This document shows, piece by piece, positions 53,392-61,820 of a stretch of 64,000 nt of DNA (positions are counted from its first letter, which is position 1; every line of letters starts with the position of its first letter). The notes below the pieces were generated by a model. That model made no database searches and was not told the origin of the DNA. It worked only from the letters and a program-made list of their open reading frames with translations. Origin of the DNA: Enterobacter asburiae (GTDB taxonomy: Bacteria; Pseudomonadota; Gammaproteobacteria; Enterobacterales; Enterobacteriaceae); NCBI GenBank assembly GCA_011754535.1, contig JAAQVN010000001.1, forward strand, positions 1,736,001-1,800,000, in the 5' to 3' direction. A program made the translations under genes and the position numbers.

Positions 53392-54785
53392 GCGGCCACC
53401 TCCGCCGGACGCGCGTCGGCGATGCCGCTCTCTTCCAGCACGTGCGCGACGCGCAGGCAGGCCTGCTCGTTAAACGGCGCGGCAATCAGTTGCAGGCCAA
53501 TAGGCGCACCCTGCGCGGTACGCAGCGGAACGGTGGTCACGGGCAGACCCAAAAATGATATCGGCTGGGTCAGCATGCCCATGCTGGCGCGAATGGGAAG
53601 CGGCTGACCATTAATCTCCATGGTTTGTTCGCCAATCCGCGTGGCGCTGCGCGGCGTCGCGGGGGCGATCAGCACGTCGGCCTGGGCAAACAGCGCGTGA
53701 AACGCCTGCCGGGCCTGCGCGCGGAACCGCTGGGCCTGAATATACCAGGCGGAGGGGATCATCGCCCCGGCCAGCAGTCGTTCGCGGGAGTGCGGCTCAA
53801 AACGCTCGGGCTCGCGGCGAAGCGCGGGCAGATACTGATTTCCGCCCTCGGAGGCGCTGATGATAAACGCCGCCGAGCGCGCCAGTTCGGCGTCCGGTAA
53901 CTGCAGCTCATCCTGCACGTCCAGCGCCTTCGCCACCCGCGCCACGGCGTCTCTGGCATCCGTGTCGCACCAGGTGGTGAAGTAGCCGCCGAGCACCGCG
54001 CAGCGCAGGCCGTCAAGCCCGCGATCGAGCAGGGGGCGCGTCTGCTCGCGCGAGCTCTCTGCCTGAAAACCGTCGCTGCTGTCCCGACCCTGCAGCGCGT
54101 CGTACACGGACGCCAGGTCGCACACCCGACGGGCAAAGGGGCCGATATGATCCAGGCTCGCGACAAACGGATGGCTGCCGGAGCGCGACAGGCGGCCAAA
54201 GGTGGGCTTCAGGCCGTAGATGCCGCACAGGGAGGCCGGAACGCGAATCGACCCGTTGGTATCGGTGCCGAGCGAAAAGTTCACCAGCCCGGCGGCCACG
54301 GCGGCAGCTGAACCGCCGGAGGACCCGCCCGCAATGCGCGTCAGGTCGTGTGGGTTACGCGTCGCGCCGTAGCGGCTGTTCTCGGTGGTAAAGCCGTAGG
54401 CGTAGGCGTCCATATTCACCATCCCGGACAGCAGCCCACCCGCGCTGCGCAACTGGCGCACGGCGAAGCTGTCGGCGGCCGCGGCGGGGCGCTGGCTGAA
54501 CAGCTCTGCCCCCGCGAGGGTGGTGTGTCCGGCAACGTCGAACAGGTTTTTCACCGCGTAGGGCACGCCCGCCAGCGGCGGCAGGGGGCGCTTTTCGCGC
54601 CGCAGGGTGTCGATGTTCTCAGCCTCGGCGAGCATGCGTGCTTCCGTCACGGCGGTCCAGGCGTTGATCTGCGGGTTAACGCGCGCAATGGCCTCCAGCG
54701 TCTGGCGGGCAATCTCATGGGCGCTCAGCTCGCCCGCGCTCAGCGCCTGCTGAATGTCGCTGATACTCATCTCATGTAGCGTCAT
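53388..54785 (-). CDS. hpxY: HpxY, AtzE-type amidase
   Basis: 465 residues of the amidase signature family. Ser-cisSer-Lys triad is visible: Lys79 ([11 protein letters not shown]), the cis-Ser in GGSSGGSA (near 155) and nucleophile Ser179 ([15 protein letters not shown]). AtzE homologues hydrolyse 1-carboxybiuret together with the small AtzG subunit. In this operon the substrate is likely a ureido or oxamate-type product of purine breakdown; this assignment is inferred. Overlaps hpxX by four bases. Confidence 0.91.
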   Translation of the reverse strand: MTLHEMSISDIQQALSAGELSAHEIARQTLEAIARVNPQINAWTAVTEARMLAEAENIDTLRREKRPLPPLAGVPYAVKNLFDVAGHTTLAGAELFSQRPAAAADSFAVRQLRSAGGLLSGMVNMDAYAYGFTTENSRYGATRNPHDLTRIAGGSSGGSAAAVAAGLVNFSLGTDTNGSIRVPASLCGIYGLKPTFGRLSRSGSHPFVASLDHIGPFARRVCDLASVYDALQGRDSSDGFQAESSREQTRPLLDRGLDGLRCAVLGGYFTTWCDTDARDAVARVAKALDVQDELQLPDAELARSAAFIISASEGGNQYLPALRREPERFEPHSRERLLAGAMIPSAWYIQAQRFRAQARQAFHALFAQADVLIAPATPRSATRIGEQTMEINGQPLPIRASMGMLTQPISFLGLPVTTVPLRTAQGAPIGLQLIAAPFNEQACLRVAHVLEESGIADARPAEVAA

Positions 54786-54970
54786 GCTTTATACACTCCT
54801 GCGATCTCCAGACGGTCGTCGAGCGGCAGCGCCATCAGCGGGGCGGCCATGCTGGCAATGCGGCTGAACTGCACATGCAGCTCGGCGCGGCGGGCATCGT
54901 CCAGCTCTACGCCGAGCACAGACTCCATTTGCGCAAGATAGGCCTGCCAGTTGGGTTGTGGTGTCGTCAT
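54782..54970 (-). CDS. hpxX: HpxX, AtzG-like small subunit
   Basis: 62 residues (DUF4089): YLAQMESVLGVELDDARRAE and a tail ending [12 protein letters not shown]. AtzG-type peptides bind and stabilise the amidase encoded next to them, and this one overlaps the hpxY start (ATGA). The ATG at 54970 is preceded by GAGGAGAAAAA; the longer open frame from 55159 runs antisense-free through the end of hpxW and is not used. Confidence 0.9.
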   Translation of the reverse strand: MTTPQPNWQAYLAQMESVLGVELDDARRAELHVQFSRIASMAAPLMALPLDDRLEIAGVYKA

Positions 54971-54980
54971 TTTTTTCTCC

Positions 54981-56564
54981 TCAGAATCCGGCGGCTGCGC
55001 CGTTGCTGCGCGGGTCAAATGCCCCTTCGAATAGCCCGTTGGGATGGCGGACAATCGCGCCCGCGTGGCCCATCGCTTCACTGAAATCAGGGAACATTTC
55101 CACCTCATGTCCCCGCGAGCGAAGCCGAGAGACCGCCTCAGCGCTGAAGCGTCCTTCAAGTTTTAACGTGTCAGAAGTTTGTCCCCAGGTGCGCCCCAGC
55201 AGCCAGCGTGGGCGGGAGATACTTTCCTGTAAAGGCAGGCCCTGAACCACGTAGCGGGTAAAAAGCGCGGCCTGGGTTTGTGGCTGTCCGTCACCGCCCA
55301 TCGATCCGTAGACCATCACGCGCCCGTCCTTAAGACGCGCCGCCGCCGGGTTCAGGGTATGGAAAGGCTGCTTGCCCGGCGCGAGTGCCAGAAGATGATT
55401 GGGATCGAGGCTGAACGATGCCCCCCGGTTCTGCCAGACGATGCCGGTGTCGGGCAGCACCACGCCGCTGCCGAACTCGTGATAGATACTCTGGATAAAC
55501 GACACGGCGAGCCCGCTGTTATCCATTACCCCCATCCACACCGTATCGCCGGGGCCTTTTCCGGTGCCCCACGGCGCGGCGCGGCCGTCGTCAACCCTCT
55601 CGGCAAGCGCCTGCAGAGCGGCGGGATCCAGCAGACCCTGAATATCGGTTTTCAGCTCGCGCGGGTCGGTGATGTGGGCATCGCGCAGGCCAAAGGCCAG
55701 CTTGGTGGCTTCAACGATGCGGTGAATGGTGTCGGCGTCGTCTGCCTCCGCCATGTTCAGGCGGTCGGTGATGCCGAGTATCGCCAGCGAGACCAGCCCC
55801 TGCGTCGGCGGGGCGTGGTTAAAGATCTCGCCCTGCTGATGCAGCAGCTTCAGCGGCGCGGTGCGCCGGGCTGCGTGCGCGTTAAGATCGGCCAGCGTCA
55901 AGGGCAGGCCCAGCGTCTCCATGCCGTGCGCCAGCACGTCCGCCAGCGGGCCGCGGTAAAAGCTGTCCAGGCCGTCTTCCGCCAGGCGCGTCAGGGTTGA
56001 GGCCATGGCGGGCTGATAAAAGCGGCTCCCGACCTGCGGCGGCCTACCGTCCACCAGCCAGGTTTCCGCGAAGCCGGGGACGTCTTTCAGCTCGTCGAAT
56101 TTGCTGGCCGTGGCATGAGCCTGTGAGGCCGTGACCGGCGTGCCGTTCTGTGCATACTCAATGGCGTCGGCCAGCAGGCGAGCCAGCGGCAGCGACTTGC
56201 CGGTCATCTCGCGGGAGACCTTCAGCGCCTCGTCCCAGCCGCTCACCGTGCCGGCGACGGTCAGCGCCGCCTGCGGCCCGCGATGGGGAATGTGCGTGAG
56301 CCCCTCGTAGGCGGCGAGCGTTGCCCGCGAACCCGCCGCGCCGCTGGCATCAATGGCGACAGGGTCGCCTTCCGGCGGCACGATAAGCCAGAAGCCATCG
56401 CCGCCCAGCCCGTTCATATGCGGGTAAACCACGGCGATGGTGGCCGCCGCGGCGACCATCGCTTCTATCGCGCTGCCGCCTTCGCGCAGCACCGCCAGCG
56501 CGCTCTGGCTGGCAAGATGGTGGGGCGCTACGGCCATGCCGTGCGTGGAGACATTACTTTGCAT
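54981..56564 (-). CDS. hpxW: HpxW, oxamate amidohydrolase (gamma-glutamyltransferase fold)
   Basis: 527 residues of the Ntn-hydrolase family. The protein should self-cleave before Thr341 (GPGDTVWMGVMD) to give large and small subunits. Other family marks are GGDGFWL near 55, the conserved GDGQPQTQ near the C-terminus and RFSAEAV. In Klebsiella HpxW converts oxamate to oxalate and ammonia, the last nitrogen-releasing step. Ten bases separate it from hpxX; order hpxWXYZ. Confidence 0.93.
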   Translation of the reverse strand: MQSNVSTHGMAVAPHHLASQSALAVLREGGSAIEAMVAAAATIAVVYPHMNGLGGDGFWLIVPPEGDPVAIDASGAAGSRATLAAYEGLTHIPHRGPQAALTVAGTVSGWDEALKVSREMTGKSLPLARLLADAIEYAQNGTPVTASQAHATASKFDELKDVPGFAETWLVDGRPPQVGSRFYQPAMASTLTRLAEDGLDSFYRGPLADVLAHGMETLGLPLTLADLNAHAARRTAPLKLLHQQGEIFNHAPPTQGLVSLAILGITDRLNMAEADDADTIHRIVEATKLAFGLRDAHITDPRELKTDIQGLLDPAALQALAERVDDGRAAPWGTGKGPGDTVWMGVMDNSGLAVSFIQSIYHEFGSGVVLPDTGIVWQNRGASFSLDPNHLLALAPGKQPFHTLNPAAARLKDGRVMVYGSMGGDGQPQTQAALFTRYVVQGLPLQESISRPRWLLGRTWGQTSDTLKLEGRFSAEAVSRLRSRGHEVEMFPDFSEAMGHAGAIVRHPNGLFEGAFDPRSNGAAAGF

Positions 56565-56599
56565 GAGGAGTCCTCGTAACCCTGAAAGTCACAAGGTGC

Positions 56600-56615
56600 T
56601 GCAAAAGCTGTTCCA
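56600..56615 (-). promoter_or_regulatory. Sigma-54 promoter of hpxWXYZ
   Basis: The minus strand reads TGGAACAGCTTTTGCA, one mismatch from TGGCAC-N5-TTGCA with GG and GC correctly spaced. The predicted start is about 25 bases before the hpxW ATG. It abuts the palindrome at 56619. Confidence 0.68.
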
Positions 56616-56618
56616 GTT

Positions 56619-56636
56619 CTGAAAGAAAAGTTTCAG
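56619..56636. promoter_or_regulatory. Likely HpxU (RpiR) operator
   Basis: CTGAAAGAAAAGTTTCAG is an inverted repeat CTGAAA-N6-TTTCAG, a form typical of RpiR-family sites. It is placed beside the sigma-54 element of hpxW and 12 bases before a perfect TATAAT (56649-56654) in the hpxU direction. Two direct copies of AATGAAAGG follow at 56652 and 56664. A repressor here could block both promoters. Confidence 0.62.
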
Positions 56637-56706
56637 TAAACTGGCACGTATAATGAAAGGTAGAATGAAAGGCAAAATGTGATGAAACAAAAGTTACAGA
56701 GGCGCT

Positions 56707-57546
56707 ATGGAACAACTGGATGAACGTCTGAAAGCACAGTACCCGTCGCTGTCGCCGCAGGAGCAGCGGGTGGCGGACTTTATATTCGACCATTTTGACG
56801 ACCTGATCAGCTACAACAGCGCCGAGCTGGCGCAGCTGAGCGGGGTGTCGAAAGCCACGGTCAGCCGTCTGTTTAAGCGTCTGGGCTACGAGAAATATAA
56901 GGACATGCGCGACGAGCTGCGCACCCTGCGCCAGAGCGGGATGCCGCTCACCGATAACCGCGACGCGGTGCAGGGCAACACGCTGCTTGCGCGCCACTAT
57001 AAGCAGGAGATGGCGAACCTGACCCAGTGGGTCAATGCCCTCGACGCGCAGCAGTTTGCCGACGGCATGGCCTGCATGGTCAAGGCGCGGCGCATCGTCA
57101 TTATCGGCATGCGTAACGCCTATCCTGCGGCGCTCCACCTGCGCCAGCAGCTGCTGCAGGCGCGCGGCCAGGTGCTGGTCCTGCCGCAGCCGGGGCAGAG
57201 CCTGAGCGAGGAGATGGTGGACTTAACGCCGGACGATCTGGTGGTGATGATGGCCTTTCGCCGCCGCCCGCGCATTATCCGCCCGCTGATGCAGCAGCTT
57301 CATAGCAGCGGTATTCCGGTGCTGCTGATGTGCGAGCCGCAGGCGCACAGCCTGTTTCCGCTCGCGAGCTGGCAGCTCTGCGCCCCGCTGGACAGCGTCT
57401 CGGCCTATGACAGCTACTCCTCGGTCAACAGCCTGATTAACCTGCTGGCGAATGCCTTCCTGCATGAGATCCTCGATAAAGGGCGCCCGCGCATTCACGA
57501 GATTGCCTCCCTCTATCAGCAGCTGGACGAACTCGAACAACGATAA
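56707..57546 (+). CDS. hpxU: HpxU, RpiR-family repressor
   Basis: 279 residues. An N-terminal HTH_6 domain (LSPQEQRVADFIFDHFDDLI, ELAQLSGVSKATVSRLFKRL) is followed by a SIS domain (about 110-260; VIIGMRNAYPAALHLRQQLL, DLVVMMAFRRRPRII). HpxU has been described in Klebsiella as the RpiR-type repressor of allantoate catabolism genes. It is divergent from hpxW and upstream of hpxFGHIJK, and a terminator follows it. Confidence 0.91.
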   Translation: MEQLDERLKAQYPSLSPQEQRVADFIFDHFDDLISYNSAELAQLSGVSKATVSRLFKRLGYEKYKDMRDELRTLRQSGMPLTDNRDAVQGNTLLARHYKQEMANLTQWVNALDAQQFADGMACMVKARRIVIIGMRNAYPAALHLRQQLLQARGQVLVLPQPGQSLSEEMVDLTPDDLVVMMAFRRRPRIIRPLMQQLHSSGIPVLLMCEPQAHSLFPLASWQLCAPLDSVSAYDSYSSVNSLINLLANAFLHEILDKGRPRIHEIASLYQQLDELEQR

Positions 57547-57550
57547 TGGG

Positions 57551-57584
57551 GCATCAGACTGGTGCTTTTGCATTGAAATGGTGC
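57551..57584. promoter_or_regulatory. Tandem NtrC-like enhancer sites of hpxFGHIJK
   Basis: GCATCAGACTGGTGC (57551-57565) and GCATTGAAATGGTGC (57570-57584) both fit the NtrC pattern GCAC-N5-TGGTGC with one mismatch. Their centres are 19 bases apart and about 120-140 bases upstream of the predicted sigma-54 start, the usual enhancer geometry of glnA-type promoters. Confidence 0.72.
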
Positions 57585-57588
57585 AGGT

Positions 57589-57632
57589 GACGGGTCGGAG
57601 AAACGCACGTTTTTTCGACCCGTCCTTGTTTT
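57589..57632 (+). terminator. Terminator of hpxU
   Basis: GACGGGTCG and CGACCCGTC form a nine-base stem around an 18-base loop, followed by CTTGTTTT. It sits between the NtrC sites and the sigma-54 promoter, so it shields the downstream operon from hpxU read-through. Confidence 0.75.
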
Positions 57633-57670
57633 ATCAGGCTTCACAAGAATATTCCCCGCTTCGCCTTATC

Positions 57671-57686
57671 TGGCACATTAGTTGCA
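57671..57686 (+). promoter_or_regulatory. Sigma-54 promoter of hpxFGHIJK
   Basis: TGGCACATTAGTTGCA is a perfect match to TGGCAC-N5-TTGCA. The expected start is near 57697, about 42 bases before the first gene. Together with the NtrC sites it is the clearest nitrogen-control signal in the window. Confidence 0.88.
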
Positions 57687-57738
57687 AAAACACATTCAAA
57701 GAATCTTTTGTTTCATGTTAACGTTACGGGGAAGCACC

Positions 57739-58521
57739 ATGAAAAAACTGTTAATTGCACTGGCCGGGGCCGCATGTCTCTTCACACAGCTGCCGGCAAA
57801 GGCTGATCAGCTTCAGGATATCGAGAAGCGCGGCACTATCCGCATTGCCGTTCCGCAGGACTTCCCGCCGTTTGGCTCGGTGGGGACCGATCTGCAGCCG
57901 CAGGGCTATGACATCGACATGGCGCGCTATCTGGCCAAACAGATGAAGCTCAAGCTGCAGCTGGTGCCGGTGACCAGCGCCAACCGCGTGCCGTACCTGC
58001 AAACCGATAAGGTGGATCTGGTTATTTCAAGCCTCGGTAAAAACCCGGAGCGCGAGAAGGTGATCGACTTCAGCCGCGCCTACGCGCCGTTCTTCCTCGG
58101 CGTGTTTGGTCCGAAAGGGGCCGAGCTGAAGGACGCCGCCGCGCTGAGCGGAAAAACCATCGGCGTGACGCGCGGGGCGGTGGAGGACATGGTGCTGACC
58201 GGCCTGGCGCCGAAAGATGCCAACGTGAAACGCTACGAAGACAACAACACCACGCTCTCCGCCTACCTCTCCGGCCAGGTGCAGTATGTGGCAACAGGTA
58301 ACCTCGTGGTGGCAGCCATTTCGCGCCAGAACGCGGATAAAGCCCCGGTGCCGAGCTTTATGCTGAAAGACTCGCCGTGCTTTATCGGCCTGAAGAAAAA
58401 CGAACCGGCCCTGAAGGCAAAAGTGGATGCGCTGATTGAGCAGGGCATCAAGGACGGCACGCTGAACGGCCTGTCTGAGCAATGGCTGAAGGCTCCGCTG
58501 CCGGCAAACCTTGGCGCCTGA
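57739..58521 (+). CDS. hpxF: ABC transporter substrate-binding protein (HpxF)
   Basis: 260 residues of the amino-acid-type SBP_bac_3 family. Signal peptide MKKLLIALAGAACLFTQLPAKA, then QLQDIEKRGTIRIAVPQDFP and the conserved VDLVISSLGKNPEREKVIDF. Ligand specificity cannot be read from sequence; in this operon allantoate, ureidoglycolate or oxamate are possible. ATG at 57739 follows GGGGAAG. The gene letter follows the Klebsiella order FGHIJK, which six genes here match; I am less sure of F to I than of J and K. Confidence 0.85.
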   Translation: MKKLLIALAGAACLFTQLPAKADQLQDIEKRGTIRIAVPQDFPPFGSVGTDLQPQGYDIDMARYLAKQMKLKLQLVPVTSANRVPYLQTDKVDLVISSLGKNPEREKVIDFSRAYAPFFLGVFGPKGAELKDAAALSGKTIGVTRGAVEDMVLTGLAPKDANVKRYEDNNTTLSAYLSGQVQYVATGNLVVAAISRQNADKAPVPSFMLKDSPCFIGLKKNEPALKAKVDALIEQGIKDGTLNGLSEQWLKAPLPANLGA

Positions 58522-58525
58522 GCCG

Positions 58526-59191
58526 ATGACGGAGCAACTTGATTTTTCAGCCCTCTGGCCGCACTGGCCGGAGCTGCTGGCGGGATTGTGGGTCACCATT
58601 CAGCTGACGGTAATGGCAACCATCGGCGGGCTGGCAATCGGGATTTTCGGCGCGGCGATCCGCAGCGGACGCACCACCTGGTACAGCCGGATCTGGGGCG
58701 CGTACGTGGAAATCATCCGCAACACGCCCTTTGTGGTGCAGCTGTTTTTCATCGTCTTCGGTCTGCCGAATCTTGGCCTGAAGATGACGGCGGGGGAAGC
58801 GGCGCTATTGGCAATGGTGGTGAACCTGGGCGCGTACAGCACCGAAATTATCCGCGCGGGCATTCAGGTCACGCCGAAAGGGCAGTGGGAGGCCGGGCGC
58901 GTGTTGGGGCTGACCCGTCTGCAGACCTTTATTCGCGTGGTGCTGCCGCCCGCGCTGCAGCGCATTTATCCGGCGCTGGTGAGCCAGTGCATCATCGTGA
59001 TGCTCGGCTCGTCGGTGGTGTCGCAGGTCTCGTATGAAGAGCTGACCTTCGCCGCCAACCTGATCCAGTCCAGAACGTTTCTGAGCTTCGAGGTTTATCT
59101 GGTGACAACCGGGATTTACTTAGCGCTGTCGATTACCCTGCGCCAGCTGATGATGGCGGCGGGACGCAAATGGCTGGGGGTGCAGGCATGA
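58526..59191 (+). CDS. hpxG: ABC transporter permease (HpxG)
   Basis: 221 residues, HisM/GlnP type, about five membrane helices and the EAA loop EAGRVLGLTRLQTFIRVVLP. It starts four bases after the binding-protein stop and overlaps the next permease by four bases (ATGA). The two permeases would form a heterodimeric channel for the HpxF ligand. Confidence 0.87.
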   Translation: MTEQLDFSALWPHWPELLAGLWVTIQLTVMATIGGLAIGIFGAAIRSGRTTWYSRIWGAYVEIIRNTPFVVQLFFIVFGLPNLGLKMTAGEAALLAMVVNLGAYSTEIIRAGIQVTPKGQWEAGRVLGLTRLQTFIRVVLPPALQRIYPALVSQCIIVMLGSSVVSQVSYEELTFAANLIQSRTFLSFEVYLVTTGIYLALSITLRQLMMAAGRKWLGVQA

Positions 59192-59847
59192 TGACCACCT
59201 TTACCGACTGGGACATTATTCGCAACCTGCTGCTGGCCGGACGCTGGACGGTGCTGCTGTCGCTGGTGGCGTTTGTCGGCGGGGCGGTGGTAACGCTGCC
59301 GCTCCTGCTGCTGCGCCTGACGGGCGGACGCACGGTGAAGCGCATCATCCGCGGCTATATTGAGCTGTTTCAGGGCACGCCGCTGCTGATGCAGTTGTTC
59401 CTGGCCTTCTTCGGCGTGGCGCTGTTCGGCATCGACGTCTCGCCGTGGACCGCCGCCTCGCTGGCGCTGACGTTTTACACCAGCGCGTTTCTGCTCGATA
59501 TCTGGTACGGCAGCATTCGCGCGCTGCCGAAGGGGCAGTGGGAAGCCTCGCGCTGTCTGGGGCTGACCTTTGGCCAGACCCTGTTTCGCGTGGTCGCCCC
59601 GCAGGCGCTGCGCATCGGCATTGCGCCGACGGTCGGCTTTGCCGTACAGGTGATCAAGGGGACCGCGCTGGCGTCGATTATCGGCTTTATCGAGCTGACC
59701 AAGGCCGGGACCATGCTGACCAACGTGACGTATCAGCCGTTTAAGGTCTTTGCGCTGGTGGCGCTCGGCTACTTTATTCTGTGTTATCCGCTGTCGCGCT
59801 ACAGCCGCTATCTGGAGACGAAATTCAATGCCTCTCATCACCATTAA
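59188..59847 (+). CDS. hpxH: ABC transporter permease (HpxH)
   Basis: 219 residues, HisQ/GlnP type, with EAA loop EASRCLGLTFGQTLFRVVAP and ELFQGTPLLMQLFLAFFG typical of polar amino acid permeases. Overlaps the ATPase gene by 20 bases, a sign of tight coupling. Partner of the preceding permease. Confidence 0.87.
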   Translation: MMTTFTDWDIIRNLLLAGRWTVLLSLVAFVGGAVVTLPLLLLRLTGGRTVKRIIRGYIELFQGTPLLMQLFLAFFGVALFGIDVSPWTAASLALTFYTSAFLLDIWYGSIRALPKGQWEASRCLGLTFGQTLFRVVAPQALRIGIAPTVGFAVQVIKGTALASIIGFIELTKAGTMLTNVTYQPFKVFALVALGYFILCYPLSRYSRYLETKFNASHHH

Positions 59848-60565
59848 TCAGGTGCAGAAATACTACGGCGATAACCACGTGCTCAAGGGCGTCGATCTGG
59901 ATATCGACATGGGCCAGGTGATCTCCATTATCGGGCGCAGCGGGTCGGGTAAAAGCACGCTGCTGCGCTGCATCAACGGGCTGGAAGGCTATCAGGACGG
60001 CAGCATCAAGCTGGGCGGTATGACCATTACCGACCGGGATTCCCAGGCGCGTGAAATCAGCCGCTCGGTCGGGATGGTGTTCCAGAGCTTCAACCTGTTC
60101 CCGCACATGACGGCGCTGGAAAACGTAATGCTCGCCCCGCGTCGGGTGCTGAAGAAAAGCGCCGCCGAATGCCGCGAGCTAGCGCAGCGCATGCTGGAGA
60201 AAGTGGGGCTTGGCGATCGTCTGGATTACTACCCGTCGAGCCTCTCCGGTGGCCAGCAGCAGCGCGTGGCGATTGCCCGCGCGCTGGCGATGTCGCCTAA
60301 AGTTTTACTCTGTGACGAGATCACCTCAGCGCTCGACCCGGAGCTGGTGGGCGAAGTGCTCAAGGTGCTGGAGCAGCTGGCGGCCGAGGGGATGACCCTG
60401 ATCCTCGTGACCCATGAAATGAATTTTGCCCGCGAAGTGGGCGACCGCGTGGTGTTTATGCACCAGGGGAAAGTCTGGGAGCAGGGCGACAGCAAAACGC
60501 TGTTCGCCAACCCGCAGACCACGGAACTGAAGCAGTTCATCTCCTCCGTGCGCGGCCTCAACTGA
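59828..60565 (+). CDS. hpxI: ABC transporter ATP-binding protein (HpxI)
   Basis: 245 residues, GlnQ/HisP type. Walker A GRSGSGKST, Q-loop VFQSFNLFPHMTALENV, signature LSGGQQQRVAIARAL, Walker B LLCDEITSALDPE and the switch His in LVTHEMNFAREVGD. Start at 59828 gives the standard MPLITINQVQKYYG; the long reading from 59750 lies in the preceding gene. Confidence 0.91.
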   Translation: MPLITINQVQKYYGDNHVLKGVDLDIDMGQVISIIGRSGSGKSTLLRCINGLEGYQDGSIKLGGMTITDRDSQAREISRSVGMVFQSFNLFPHMTALENVMLAPRRVLKKSAAECRELAQRMLEKVGLGDRLDYYPSSLSGGQQQRVAIARALAMSPKVLLCDEITSALDPELVGEVLKVLEQLAAEGMTLILVTHEMNFAREVGDRVVFMHQGKVWEQGDSKTLFANPQTTELKQFISSVRGLN

Positions 60566-60578
60566 TAAGGACTGATAA

Positions 60579-61820
60579 ATGGATATCGCACGCTTTCCGC
60601 AAATCAACCCGCCCCAGCGTCTGCTGATGGGGCCGGGCCCGATCAACGCCGACCCGCGCGTGCTGCGCGCCATGTCGAGCCAGCTGGTCGGCCAGTACGA
60701 TCCGGCCATGACCCACTACATGAACGAGGTGATGGCGCTCTATCGCGGGGTGTTCCGCACCGAGAACCGCTGGACGATGCTGGTGGACGGCACCTCCCGC
60801 GCGGGGATTGAAGCCATTCTGGTCTCCGCCATCCGCCCGGGAGATAAGGTGCTGGTGCCGGTCTTTGGCCGCTTTGGTCATCTGCTGTGCGAAATTGCCC
60901 GCCGCTGCCGCGCGGAGGTGCACACCATTGAGGTGCCGTGGGGCGAGGTGTTCACCCCGGACCAGGTCGAGGATGCGATTAAGCGCATTCGTCCGCGCCT
61001 GCTGCTGACCGTGCAGGGCGACACCTCTACCACCATGCTGCAGCCGCTCGCCGAGCTTGGCGCCATCTGCCGCCGCTACGACGTGCTGTTCTACACCGAC
61101 GCCACCGCGTCGCTCGGCGGCAACGCGCTGGAGACCGACGCCTGGGGGCTGGATGCTGTGTCAGCCGGGATGCAGAAGTGCCTCGGCGGCCCGTCGGGCA
61201 CGTCGCCGATCACCCTGAGCGCGCGCATGGAGGAGGCGATCCGCCGCCGCAAATGCGTTGAGGAGGGCATTCGCACCGACGCCCACCGCGACGGGGACGA
61301 GGAGATGATCTACTCCAACTATTTCGATCTCGGCATGGTAATGGACTACTGGGGGCCGGAACGCCTGAACCACCACACCGAAGCCACTACCGCGCTGTTT
61401 GGCGCCCGCGAATGCGCGCGTCTGATTCTTCAGGAAGGGCTGGACAACGGCATCGCTCGCCACAAGCTGCACGGCGATGCGCTGCTGAAAGGCATTCAGG
61501 CGATGGGGCTGGAGACCTTCGGCGATCTGAAGCACAAGATGAACAACGTGCTGGGCGTGGTAATCCCGCAGGGCGTCAACGGCGACCAGGTGCGTAAGCT
61601 GATGCTGGAGGATTTCGGGATTGAAATCGGCACCTCGTTTGGCCCGCTGCACGGCAAAGTGTGGCGCATCGGCACTATGGGCTATAACGCGCGCAAGGAC
61701 TGCGTGATGACCACCCTGAGCGCGCTGGAGTCGGTGCTCAATTACCTGAAATTCACCACTACGCAGGGGGCAGCCATGCAGGCCGCGTGGGACCACTATC
61801 GCCGCGAGACGCCGCAATGA
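60579..61820 (+). CDS. hpxJ: HpxJ, (S)-ureidoglycine-glyoxylate aminotransferase
   Basis: 413 residues, class V PLP enzyme of the PucG/AGXT group. PLP Lys200 is in SAGMQKCLGGPSGTSP, the Asp that contacts the pyridine nitrogen is Asp174 (FYTDATASLGG), and LMGPGPINADPRVL is the N-terminal signature. It transfers the amino group of ureidoglycine to glyoxylate to give oxalurate and glycine. Overlaps hpxK by four bases. Confidence 0.93.
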   Translation: MDIARFPQINPPQRLLMGPGPINADPRVLRAMSSQLVGQYDPAMTHYMNEVMALYRGVFRTENRWTMLVDGTSRAGIEAILVSAIRPGDKVLVPVFGRFGHLLCEIARRCRAEVHTIEVPWGEVFTPDQVEDAIKRIRPRLLLTVQGDTSTTMLQPLAELGAICRRYDVLFYTDATASLGGNALETDAWGLDAVSAGMQKCLGGPSGTSPITLSARMEEAIRRRKCVEEGIRTDAHRDGDEEMIYSNYFDLGMVMDYWGPERLNHHTEATTALFGARECARLILQEGLDNGIARHKLHGDALLKGIQAMGLETFGDLKHKMNNVLGVVIPQGVNGDQVRKLMLEDFGIEIGTSFGPLHGKVWRIGTMGYNARKDCVMTTLSALESVLNYLKFTTTQGAAMQAAWDHYRRETPQ

